Below, piece by piece: positions 25,811 to 33,067 of a stretch of 64,000 nt of DNA; the stretch's first letter is position 1; each line of letters opens with the position of its first letter. The position numbers and the translations under genes were made by a program. The notes under the pieces are model-generated. The model was not told the DNA's origin, searched no databases, and worked only from the letters and a program-made list of their open reading frames with translations. Source of the DNA: Leptospirales bacterium (GTDB lineage: Bacteria > Spirochaetota > Leptospiria > Leptospirales > Leptonemataceae); assembly GCA_016788865.1 (NCBI GenBank), contig JAEUSB010000040.1, positions 1 through 64,000 on the forward strand. The letters are read 5' to 3'.

Positions 25811-25901
25811 TGAAACACAGCCCACAGTCGTCGCCTTCGCTCCGCCGTTGCGGACGCTCAGGACGCGCCGTTGCGCTCGACGCACTGCAGACTGTGTTTC
25901 A
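25811..25901 (+). repeat. 90-bp hairpin repeat, copy C
   Basis: Terminal inverted repeat TGAAACACAG / CTGTGTTTCA (10 of 10). The inner stem continues at five of the next eight positions, ending in CAGT. The stem sequence is unrelated to those of A and B. The core (TCGCTCCGCCGTTGCGGACGCTC, read in two parts, then GCTCGACGCACTGCA) aligns with A read on its opposite strand and with D. Confidence 0.75.
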
Positions 25902-26068
25902 GGATAAATCCGCGCTGGTCTTCTCGCTTACGAACTTCGGAAAGAATCCGTGTATACCCTTTTGACAATGGCCGTTCGATAATTCCGCATAACGTTGCAA
26001 GAAGCCAGGTCGCTTCACGTCGCTCGATTCCGAAAGCCAGTCACGACAAGGCCTGCACGGCTATCTTC

Positions 26069-26161
26069 CGGAAAGCGAAAGCGAGCCGTGCAGTGAGTTG
26101 GATACGAACGGCCCGAGGCTCGGAACGACGCGCCGAGGGGCAGGCACGCTTTCGCTTTCCG
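26069..26161 (-). repeat. 90-bp hairpin repeat, copy B
   Basis: A perfect 15-bp terminal inverted repeat (CGGAAAGCGAAAGCG / CGCTTTCGCTTTCCG). The core shares AGCCGTGCAGTGAG and GATACGAACGGCCCGAG with copy A and GAGGGGCAGGC near the other end. The middle differs from A but matches copy D (CCGAGCCTCGGGCCG on the opposite strand). Confidence 0.85.
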
Positions 26162-26247
26162 ATCCAGGATTCCGAGCGGGGCCGGTCGCTCTCGGACGTC
26201 CTTGTCCTTCGCGACACCTGTGCATCCGTGCACAATACCAGAGTGAC

Positions 26248-26565
26248 TTATTTAACTTTCACGCTGGAAATACAGGTCGCATAGGTCTGGCAGGAATTGG
26301 CGCCTGCCGCAACAGCTTGCTTGTAGCAGGCAAGCGTTGGCGCTTTGAATTTCGCGGAATTACATGTCTTCATGCAGCCCGGTTGAAGGGTATTTTTCTG
26401 ATCAGCAGTCATAGTCCGGCCGTTCTTGGCCCAGATGTCGATCACGCAGGTCTTGTACTTGCTGCAGGCCTGCTCGCAGGTAGCTGCTGGCTGTCCTACC
26501 ACTGTTGAGGCCGAAGCCACTGCCAGGAGAACTATCGCAACGAACCCGAGTTTCTGAAGTCTCAT
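26248..26565 (-). CDS. Small secreted Cys-rich protein
   Basis: 105 residues from ATG 26565, with GGAGG 5 bp upstream. Residues 1-24 form a signal peptide (FVAIVLLAVASAS, cleavage near VVG). The mature part has eight Cys in spaced CxxxC-like pairs (CEQACSKYKTC, CMKTC, CYKQ, C-x5-C), suggesting a disulfide-stapled helical periplasmic protein. Similar small Cys-rich secreted proteins are common in leptospires; function is unknown. It is divergent from glnA. Confidence 0.8.
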   Translation of the reverse strand: MRLQKLGFVAIVLLAVASASTVVGQPAATCEQACSKYKTCVIDIWAKNGRTMTADQKNTLQPGCMKTCNSAKFKAPTLACYKQAVAAGANSCQTYATCISSVKVK

Positions 26566-26803
26566 TTTTCCTCCGGGCGGGGTTAATCGCCCCCACCACG
26601 TTTTGTTAGACATTTCTTTGCGTCCATTCGTTCATCAGGAAGAAAAATCCGAATCGAACCGGGTACGCAGAGTGCCACGATCCAAACAGGATGCGTACTT
26701 TTTAGGCACCTTTCCCGTTTCCTATAAGGGTACGTTTATTGCTATTCATGAGGGCAACTGCATTAGAATGCAGACAAAACACAATCAACCAGGAGTCTTT
26801 GAA

Positions 26804-28228
26804 ATGGCAAAATCACCATCTGAAGTCCTGAGCTGGGCCAAATCAGAAAAGGTCGAGTTCGTGGACATTCGCTTCACGGATATGTTAGGTACGATGCAAC
26901 ACTTTACCATGCCTTTGCATGCAATCGACGAGGAATCATTCTCTTTGGGAATCGGCTTCGACGGCTCATCCATTCGCGGTTGGAAAGCAATCAACGAATC
27001 GGACATGCTAGCAAAATTGGACCCGGAAACGGCGTTCATTGATCCTTTCCTCGAGCACAAAACTATGGCCGTAATCGCGGACATCTGGGAACCAGGTGCT
27101 ACACCAAAGCCGTATGGTCGTGACCCGCGCTACATTCTGAAAAAAGCAATCAAGTACATGCAAGAGACTGGCATTGCTGATACTGTCTGGTTCGGACCAG
27201 AAGCGGAATTCTTTATCTTCAACGATGTAAGATTCGATCAGACCATGAACTCTGGTTTCTATTTCCTGGATTCGGACGAAGCTGCCTGGAACATGGGCCG
27301 CGATGAAGGTCCAAACCTTGGTTACAAGATCCGCACAAAAGAAGGCTACTTCCCGCTTCCGCCATCTGATACATTCCAGAACATTCGCTCTGAAATGCTT
27401 CATGAAATGGAAAAAGCCGGAATCAAAACCGAAAAGCATCACCATGAAGTGGCGAGCCCGGGCCAGCAAGAAATCAACTTCGTTGTAGACGAAGGTGTAA
27501 GAATGGCAGACAAACTCCAACTTTACAAATATATTGTGAAGAACGTTGCTCGTCGCCATGGCTTCAGCGCAACCTTCATGCCAAAACCAATCTTTGGTGA
27601 TAACGGTTCTGGAATGCACACTCACCAATCACTGTGGAAGGGCGGAAAGAACGTTTTCGCTGGAAACAAGTATGCTGGAATTTCCGACGCTTGCCTGAAC
27701 TACATTGGTGGAATCCTCCATCATGGACCGGCTCTGCTGGCTTTCACAAACCCAACAACAAACAGCTACAAGCGTCTTGTTCCCGGGTTTGAAGCACCAG
27801 TAAACCTTGTGTATTCAGCGCGTAACCGTTCTGCCTCGATTCGTATTCCAATTGCTGTGAGCACGAGCGAGAAGGCGAAACGCATTGAGTTCAGAACTCC
27901 AGACGCTTCTTGCAACCCGTACATTGCGTTCGCTGCAATGATCATGGCAGGTCTCGACGGAATTCAGAGCAAGAAGGATCCGGGCGGTCCAGCTGACTTC
28001 AACCTCTACGACGCAACACCAGAGCAGAAAGCTTCTCTGAAATCAGTTCCACCAAACCTCACAAAGGTTCTGGATGCGCTGGAAGCAGATCACAGCTGGC
28101 TCACTAAAGGTGGAGTATTTGATGAAGATTACATTTCTAACTACATCGATTACAAGCGCGCTGAGGTAGAAAAAATCGTTAACCAGAGACCACACCCGTA
28201 CGAGTTTGTTCTCTACTACGATTGCTAA
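26804..28228 (+). CDS. glnA: Glutamine synthetase, type I
   Basis: 474 residues from ATG 26804, with AGGAG 8 bp upstream. It makes glutamine from glutamate, ammonia and ATP. Motifs: GFDGSSIRGW, the metal-binding FGPEAEFFIF, the GHHEVASPGQQEINF-like block, ATFMPKPIFGDNGSGMH, and NRSASIRIP. NLYDATPEQ holds the Tyr usually adenylylated in GSI-beta enzymes; whether it is modified here is unknown. Codon use looks biased toward frequent codons, as expected for a highly expressed gene. A strong terminator follows. Confidence 0.97.
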   Translation: MAKSPSEVLSWAKSEKVEFVDIRFTDMLGTMQHFTMPLHAIDEESFSLGIGFDGSSIRGWKAINESDMLAKLDPETAFIDPFLEHKTMAVIADIWEPGATPKPYGRDPRYILKKAIKYMQETGIADTVWFGPEAEFFIFNDVRFDQTMNSGFYFLDSDEAAWNMGRDEGPNLGYKIRTKEGYFPLPPSDTFQNIRSEMLHEMEKAGIKTEKHHHEVASPGQQEINFVVDEGVRMADKLQLYKYIVKNVARRHGFSATFMPKPIFGDNGSGMHTHQSLWKGGKNVFAGNKYAGISDACLNYIGGILHHGPALLAFTNPTTNSYKRLVPGFEAPVNLVYSARNRSASIRIPIAVSTSEKAKRIEFRTPDASCNPYIAFAAMIMAGLDGIQSKKDPGGPADFNLYDATPEQKASLKSVPPNLTKVLDALEADHSWLTKGGVFDEDYISNYIDYKRAEVEKIVNQRPHPYEFVLYYDC

Positions 28229-28282
28229 TCAGCCCGCAACTTTCGGCAGGCGCGCTGCGTGAGCAGCGCCGACTGACGTAAT

Positions 28283-28310
28283 AACCCGCACCAGTGGTGC
28301 GGGTTTTTTA
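28283..28310 (+). terminator. Rho-independent terminator after glnA
   Basis: Stem ACCCGCACC / GGTGCGGGT with an AGT loop, followed by TTTTTTATT. It lies ~55 bp after the glnA stop. A second hairpin (GGCGCGCTGC / GCAGCGCC) lies just upstream of it. Confidence 0.9.
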
Positions 28311-28394
28311 TTACCCGCTTCCCTGTTCCCCGCCGCGGTATCGGAAAAGTGGATGTCGAATTTTTGTGACAGGCGGAGAATTTCCACTCGCCGC

Positions 28395-28410
28395 AAAGAC
28401 GACCGGTCAT
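28395..28410. promoter_or_regulatory. Probable TetR operator upstream of the TetR gene
   Basis: AAAGACGACCGGTCAT, with the palindrome GACCGGTC at its centre, lies 31 bp before the TetR start. The same 16 bases occur upstream of the SDR gene at 29044, with no mismatch. This implies autoregulation and control of the SDR gene. Confidence 0.7.
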
Positions 28411-28440
28411 GTTCCTATTCACACAGGACATAGGATAAGT

Positions 28441-29025
28441 ATGGGAGAAGAGGTCAAACAGGCTAAGCGAGCGCAACTGCTTGAGAAAGGCGCGGAGCTC
28501 TTCTATGAGCATGGCTACAATGCCACTGGCGTGCAGGAAATTGTCGAGGCTGCAGGAGTTCCCAAGGGTTCTTTCTACACGTACTTCGACAGCAAGGAAT
28601 CCTTTGCAGTGGCAGTGCTCGAAGATTTTGCCCGCAAGAACCAGGCGGTCCTCTACACGCTCGCGCTCGAAGACCTGCCGCCTCTTAAGCGTATAGTCCA
28701 GCTATTCACCCATGCATTTCAGGCCATTCGCAAGGCAGGATATGAACGCGGTTGTCTCGCCGGGAATATTTGCCAGGAAATGGCCGGCCAGAGCTCTGCG
28801 CTGCGAAAGGCATCGGAACTAACCATGCGGAGTATGGAAGATCGGATCCGAGGCTGGCTTGAAGAGGCGCAAAGGAATGGGCAACTCAAGGGAAGAGACC
28901 CTGGGGTGCTTGCACGATTCTTAACCAACAGCTGGGAGGGGTGCTTGCTCCGCTTGAAGTCGGTGCGCAATGACAGCGTATTCGACGATTTCATCCGCGT
29001 GGTCTCGGATGTCATACTGGCCTAA
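28441..29025 (+). CDS. TetR-family repressor
   Basis: 194 residues from ATG 28441. The DNA-binding domain spans ~10-55 (LLEKGAELFYEHGYNATGVQEIV, read in parts, then GVPKGSFYTYFDSKESF), the TetR helix-turn-helix. The C-terminal helices form the ligand-binding part, with GCLAGNICQEMAG typical of the NemR/AcuR-like branch that senses electrophiles. It is followed by an SDR gene sharing its operator sequence, so it probably represses both. Confidence 0.9.
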   Translation: MGEEVKQAKRAQLLEKGAELFYEHGYNATGVQEIVEAAGVPKGSFYTYFDSKESFAVAVLEDFARKNQAVLYTLALEDLPPLKRIVQLFTHAFQAIRKAGYERGCLAGNICQEMAGQSSALRKASELTMRSMEDRIRGWLEEAQRNGQLKGRDPGVLARFLTNSWEGCLLRLKSVRNDSVFDDFIRVVSDVILA

Positions 29026-29043
29026 ATTCTATTTAAGCAAACT

Positions 29044-29059
29044 AAAGACGACCGGTCAT
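29044..29059. promoter_or_regulatory. Probable TetR operator upstream of the SDR gene
   Basis: AAAGACGACCGGTCAT, identical to the site at 28395. It is 29 bp before the SDR start and 18 bp after the TetR stop, so the SDR can be repressed from its own promoter. Confidence 0.7.
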
Positions 29060-29088
29060 CTTGCATGGCGGTCAAAGGAGTACGAAAC

Positions 29089-29838
29089 ATGAGTCAGCAG
29101 CTAAAGGGAAAGGTCGCGATCGTCACAGGCGGAAGCACCGGAATTGGTCGCGCTACGGCGTTGCGCCTGGCCAGCGAAGGGGCCACGGTGGTGATCACTG
29201 GCCGTGATGAATCAACGCTCAAGGAATCGGTCGCGCAACATCCGGGAATTCATTTCGTCATGGCAGACGTAAGCAAGCCGGCGGACGTGAAACGAGTCAT
29301 AGAGTGGACCATCCAGAATCACGGCCGAATCGACATTCTCGTAAACAACGCCGGGATCGCTCAGTTTCTGCCGCTCGGCAAATTCGAACTCGACCACTTC
29401 GATGCTCAATTCGCGACAAACGTACGTGGGCTCGTCGATATGACCCAACAGGCTTTGCCACATCTAATTCAGAGTAAGGGTGTGATCGTGAACAATGCTT
29501 CTATTGCCGGCGATCAACCGATTGCGGGTGGGTCCGTTTACTCAGCCACAAAGGCCGCCGTGATCGCATTGTCCCGTTCGTGGGCCAAGGAACTGGCCTC
29601 ACAGGGTGTCCGTGTCAACACAGTTAGTCCAGGACCGATCGAGACTCCCATCTTTGGTAAGACCGGAATGCCTGTTGATCAGCTCAAAGAAATGACGAAG
29701 CAAATGGTCTCCTCTATTCCACTCAGCCGGATCGGAAAGCCGGAAGAAGTAGCGTCAGCCATTGCATATCTGGCTTCTGATGAGGCGCGTTTCGTAACGG
29801 GAATCCAGCTTAAGATCGATGGAGGACTCGCGGCATGA
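29089..29838 (+). CDS. Short-chain dehydrogenase/reductase
   Basis: 249 residues; ATG 29089 follows AAGGAG at 8 bp. The NAD(P) site is TGGSTGIG (~16-23), then NNAG (~88), catalytic Ser and YSATK (~152-156), and SPGPIETPIF. This is a classical SDR with an intact N-S-Y-K tetrad. The substrate is unknown. Its TetR neighbour and shared operator suggest induction by a small reactive carbonyl or xenobiotic (inference). Confidence 0.92.
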   Translation: MSQQLKGKVAIVTGGSTGIGRATALRLASEGATVVITGRDESTLKESVAQHPGIHFVMADVSKPADVKRVIEWTIQNHGRIDILVNNAGIAQFLPLGKFELDHFDAQFATNVRGLVDMTQQALPHLIQSKGVIVNNASIAGDQPIAGGSVYSATKAAVIALSRSWAKELASQGVRVNTVSPGPIETPIFGKTGMPVDQLKEMTKQMVSSIPLSRIGKPEEVASAIAYLASDEARFVTGIQLKIDGGLAA

Positions 29839-29860
29839 TTTGGGACTGACCAATCCAGTG

Positions 29861-29907
29861 AGGCGGCATTTGACCTCAACTTTGTGAGCGGGGGTCAAAT
29901 GCCGCCT
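29861..29907. terminator. 15-bp hairpin, terminator-like, after the SDR gene
   Basis: Perfect inverted repeat AGGCGGCATTTGACC / GGTCAAATGCCGCCT with a 17-nt loop. On the plus strand it is followed by TGAAAAAA, not a U-tract, so termination would need a factor, or the hairpin acts otherwise. Confidence 0.55.
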
Positions 29908-29909
29908 TG

Positions 29910-29967
29910 AAAAAAATGGTTGGCGGGAAAGAGCTTTCTGCGCAGAAATCGCCTCCACCATTTTTTT
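29910..29967 (+). promoter_or_regulatory. Structured leader of the ion-channel gene
   Basis: AAAAAAATGGT (29910) pairs perfectly with ACCATTTTTTT (29957). Between them TTTCTGCGCAGAAA (29935-29948) is a perfect palindrome. The right arm ends in seven T and is followed at once by the GGAG ribosome site of the next gene. Either an attenuator-like stem or an RNA element that affects the SD is possible; the AT-flanked arms would also place the U-tract where a terminator needs it. Confidence 0.5.
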
Positions 29968-29978
29968 GGAGAATCTAA

Positions 29979-30884
29979 ATGAAACGTATAGTACTCGGGC
30001 TACTTGGCCTGCTTGCTTGCAGCGCGCTTTCGGCTGAGGCAAATAAAGTGAAAGTCGATGTTTACGTTGTTAACGTAAGCAAGCTCGACCTTGCAGCGGG
30101 AAAGTACACAGCAAACCTGGAGTTGAGTCTTACAGGTCCCGGTTCCAAAGACCTCAAGTTCAATCTATTGAACGGCGAATTCGAACCGGGCAAACTTGAA
30201 AATACAACAGAGCCAGAGGAAGCAGCGCAAGGCATTACTACCTATAAGGCGGTCGCTAACCTGGATTTCGATCCGGATTTTGCCAAATTTCCATGGGACG
30301 TCCAGGATTTGTCGATCTACCTGGTGTCTGAAAAGAAAACCGATGAAATTGTTTTTGAACCAGTGACAGGGGAAGAGTCCTCCATTGCAGAGCGTGCAAA
30401 CTTCCCAGGCTGGAAGATCCAGCACGACAAGCCGACGGTTTCTGAAACCAGTTTCCAGCATCCAAATGAAAAGTTCAGCGTGTATGAATTTCCAATCGAG
30501 ATCTCGCGCAACCCACTGGCGTCGTTCATGAAGGTATTCTTTCCATTGCTTATCATGATCCTGCTGTCGCTTCTCGCTGTGTTTGTGGGCCCCGGTGCAA
30601 TTGCAAACCGCCTTACCATTGTTACTGGTACGCTTCTTGGTGCCGTAATGTTCCAATTGAATGCGACCTCATCGTTGCCACAGATTGGATACCTTACTCT
30701 GGCCGACAAAATCTTCCTGGCTACTTACATCAGCTTTCTGATTAACGTAGGTCTCACCATGTACATGTGGAAGAAAAACGATGCAAAGAACGAAGAAGCT
30801 GTAAAAAAGATCTACAATATGGCTCTCTACGTCGTACCCGGGGCCAGCCTGGTCGTCTACATTCTCGCAATCGCTCTGGCTTGA
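29979..30884 (+). CDS. Pentameric ligand-gated ion channel homologue (GLIC/ELIC type)
   Basis: 301 residues. A signal peptide (~1-19, cleavage after LSA) precedes a ~155-residue beta extracellular domain. FPWDVQDLSIYL (~103-114) corresponds to the loop equivalent of the eukaryotic Cys-loop, without the cysteines. Four membrane helices follow: M1 (FFPLLIMILLSLLAVF, ~183-198), M2 (NRLTIVTGTLLGAVMF), then SLPQIGYLTLADKIFLATYIS (loop and M3), and M4 near the end (YVVPGASLVVYILAI). The M2-M3 SLP-x-x-x-YLTLAD pattern is the family hallmark. The ligand and ion selectivity are unknown. GGAG precedes the ATG. Confidence 0.88.
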   Translation: MKRIVLGLLGLLACSALSAEANKVKVDVYVVNVSKLDLAAGKYTANLELSLTGPGSKDLKFNLLNGEFEPGKLENTTEPEEAAQGITTYKAVANLDFDPDFAKFPWDVQDLSIYLVSEKKTDEIVFEPVTGEESSIAERANFPGWKIQHDKPTVSETSFQHPNEKFSVYEFPIEISRNPLASFMKVFFPLLIMILLSLLAVFVGPGAIANRLTIVTGTLLGAVMFQLNATSSLPQIGYLTLADKIFLATYISFLINVGLTMYMWKKNDAKNEEAVKKIYNMALYVVPGASLVVYILAIALA

Positions 30885-30913
30885 GTTTTGACTTAGCAAC
30901 AGCGTCACAATGT

Positions 30914-30936
30914 CCCGCCGCGAAAATCGCGGTGGG
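30914..30936. terminator. Hairpin after the ion-channel gene
   Basis: CCCGCCGCGA / TCGCGGTGGG (one G-T) with an AAA loop, 30 bp after the channel stop. There is no U-tract. It may be a terminator or a 3' stabilising stem. Confidence 0.45.
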
Positions 30937-31007
30937 CATTAGAGAAGCGGTTGCCTCCCTCTGGGACTTTTCAGACTCTGCTCAAACCTTCTGCTTTACC
31001 GGCCGTC

Positions 31008-31745
31008 ATGATTGAACATTTCACCATCTTTTCCCTGGGATTGGTCCTGATAGTTTACATTTCCCACACCATCCAGGCAATCACCGGCTTCGGTAGTGTT
31101 GTCATCGGACTGGCTCTGGCGGCCCATTTGTTCCCGTTAACCGCTCTTGTTCCTCTGTTTGTAATTCTCAATATTCCCCTGTGCGTTTATTTCTTGGTCA
31201 TCGATCGTGCCTCAATTAACCCCGGAATATTGTTTCGCAAACTCATGCCGTGGCTCATTCCAGGTTTCGTTGTCGGCATCTTACTTTCAAGTTATCTCAC
31301 GGGATCCCTTGCGCGGATCGTGTTCGGGATCGTTCTAATTGTCCTGAGCGTCCGCGAAATTCTCCGCATCCTGAAGCCGTCATCGCGGCCAATACCGCCG
31401 CTTGTGATTCCTGCCGCGTTGTTTGCTGGAGGCTTTGTCCAGGGAGTCTATGCTTCGGGCGGGCCATTTGTTACCTACGCTATCGCAGCGATGCGCCTCG
31501 ATCGGTCCGGGATGCGAGCTAACTTGATGGCCATCTGGTTGATCCTAAACGGAATACTGGCAGCGAGGTTTGCATGGATGGGCACCATAGATGCAGCCAT
31601 GCTTAAAGACATTGGTCTCCTGTTACCCGTCTTGATGCTGGGGATGATAACCGGGCAAATGCTTCATCACAGAATTCCTGAGCGTGGCTTTCTCTTGCTG
31701 GTCTACATTGTGCTCTTTGTTTCCGGAATTACATTGCTGCGCTGA
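31008..31745 (+). CDS. TauE/SafE-type membrane transporter
   Basis: 245 residues from ATG 31008. Seven or eight hydrophobic helices are present. HTIQAITGFGSVVIG near the N-terminus and GGFVQGVYASGGPFVTYA near the middle are the two inverted repeat motifs of the TauE/SafE (DUF81) family. Members export sulfite or organosulfur acids; the substrate here is unknown. It lies convergent to a thioesterase gene. Confidence 0.85.
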   Translation: MIEHFTIFSLGLVLIVYISHTIQAITGFGSVVIGLALAAHLFPLTALVPLFVILNIPLCVYFLVIDRASINPGILFRKLMPWLIPGFVVGILLSSYLTGSLARIVFGIVLIVLSVREILRILKPSSRPIPPLVIPAALFAGGFVQGVYASGGPFVTYAIAAMRLDRSGMRANLMAIWLILNGILAARFAWMGTIDAAMLKDIGLLLPVLMLGMITGQMLHHRIPERGFLLLVYIVLFVSGITLLR

Positions 31746-31770
31746 GTAACATCTTCACAACGTTTCCGAT

Positions 31771-32181
31771 TCAAGCCAAAAGGAATTTCTGCAGATCCAT
31801 ATCCAGAATCTTCCGCGTTTCATCCGGAATGACGTGCGATTGTTTGGTCCGATGGTCATATGTAACCTGGACGGTCTTCGCACGTGCAAAAACTGTCTGC
31901 GATGCGCTCTCACGAATCGTAGCAGTAAAATCCCAGGACTTATTGCCAATTCTTGAAACGCACGTAAGTACCTCGATGTCCGTACCAAACTCGATTGGCT
32001 TTACGAGATCGATCTCAACGCGAGCGAGCAGGAACGGTACGTCGTATAACTCGCGGATCCCTAATCTGTCTTTGCAATAATGTACCCTGCCGATTTCAAG
32101 ATACGCAATGAAGTTTGCGTTGTTCACGTGCGCAAACGCATCCATATCGTTCCATCTGACTTGAATTGGAGTAATCAGCAC
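31771..32181 (-). CDS. YbgC/4HBT-like acyl-CoA thioesterase
   Basis: 136 residues from GTG 32181. VRWNDMDAFAHVNNANFIAYLE at the start (read in parts) carries the hotdog Asp of D-x-x-x-H-V-N-N. GTDIEVLTCVSRIGNKSWDF continues the fold. It hydrolyses acyl-CoA in the cytoplasm, possibly aromatic or short-chain. It sits upstream of and on the same strand as the SDR at 32212, whose stop is 31 bp above this start. Confidence 0.85.
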   Translation of the reverse strand: MLITPIQVRWNDMDAFAHVNNANFIAYLEIGRVHYCKDRLGIRELYDVPFLLARVEIDLVKPIEFGTDIEVLTCVSRIGNKSWDFTATIRESASQTVFARAKTVQVTYDHRTKQSHVIPDETRKILDMDLQKFLLA

Positions 32182-32211
32182 AGCTTGAGATCAAAAAACG
32201 AAGGCGCGGCG

Positions 32212-33033
32212 TCAAACAGTTTCTTCGTGGGCTGGCATTCGATCATGGGACCGCGGAGGAAGGAAAGGAGAAAAAATGGATTCTCCCCCATCCACAAAGA
32301 GAGTTTGCCCCGTAATGTAAGACGCAGCCTGTGAGGCCAGAAATAGTACGGCGTTGCTTACCTCACTTTCTGTTCCAAATCGTGTTGCATAGTTATTGCC
32401 TGTCATCTTTTGAAGCGCCGCTTGAAACTCGGGTGCGTAGGTAGAAAGTCCGGAGGATCGAATAATCCCGGGCGCAACGGCATTCACGCGGACTCCGTAA
32501 TGTGCCCATTCAATTGCCCACGATTTTGTCAGATTGTCTACACCTGCACGCGCTGCCGCCGAGTGCGGCATGAGCGGCATCCCGCTTCGCATGTTCATTA
32601 GAATGCTGACGACAGATCCTCCGCTGGCCTTGAAGAACTCGATGAAGCAAGATCGAGTCACAAGAAAAGTTCCGGTGAGATTCGTGTCGATTACCGCTCG
32701 AAAGCCCTTGGGAGAAATGGACTCGGTCCCGCCAGGAAATTGTCCACCAGCGTTATTGACTAAGATATCGAGATTCCCCCAGGCCTTTTTCAGATTTTGT
32801 ACTGCCTGTTCCACACCGGCCTCTTCACGGACATTGCACTCGATAGCGAGTACCCGATCCGGTTCACCGAGCACTGCCTGAGCAGCTTTCAGTTTCTCCT
32901 GATCCCTTCCCAGAATCGCGACCAGCGCTCCAGATCGAAGCATATCTCTGGCGATACGAAGACCAATTCCCGAGCCCCCACCCGTGATCAATACGCGTTT
33001 ACCGGAGAAAAGTTCCTTGTGAAATATATCCAT
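32212..33033 (-). CDS. Enoyl/2,4-dienoyl-CoA reductase-like SDR without the Tyr-Lys pair
   Basis: 273 residues from ATG 33033. The NADP site is TGGGSGIG (~14-21), with NNAGGQF later. At the usual Tyr-x3-Lys place the sequence is HSAAARAGVDNLTKS, as in peroxisomal trans-2-enoyl-CoA reductase and related DECR-type SDRs, which lack the classical Tyr. APGIIRSSG and FVDGG follow. This suggests a fatty acyl-CoA reductase, fitting the thioesterase next to it. An upstream extension to 33150 is unlikely. Confidence 0.8.
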   Translation of the reverse strand: MDIFHKELFSGKRVLITGGGSGIGLRIARDMLRSGALVAILGRDQEKLKAAQAVLGEPDRVLAIECNVREEAGVEQAVQNLKKAWGNLDILVNNAGGQFPGGTESISPKGFRAVIDTNLTGTFLVTRSCFIEFFKASGGSVVSILMNMRSGMPLMPHSAAARAGVDNLTKSWAIEWAHYGVRVNAVAPGIIRSSGLSTYAPEFQAALQKMTGNNYATRFGTESEVSNAVLFLASQAASYITGQTLFVDGGESIFSPFLPPRSHDRMPAHEETV

Positions 33034-33067
33034 TGATTCGCAATCCCTCTCTGATTGTTGAATTGGA

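Larger units (their letters stand above)
25779..26247. other. Gene-free stretch holding two inverted repeat copies
   Basis: 469 bp without a convincing gene. It contains repeat copies C (25811-25901) and B (26069-26161), in opposite orientation, about 167 bp apart. The spacer shows no coding signal or clear promoter. Frames that cross the repeats give Arg/Ala-rich peptides without homology-like features. Confidence 0.75.

Noticed and set aside
25871..26284. A 137-residue plus-strand open frame across repeat B
   Set aside because: It is formed by the GC-rich repeat and is Arg/Ser-rich; no ribosome site or gene-like pattern is visible.
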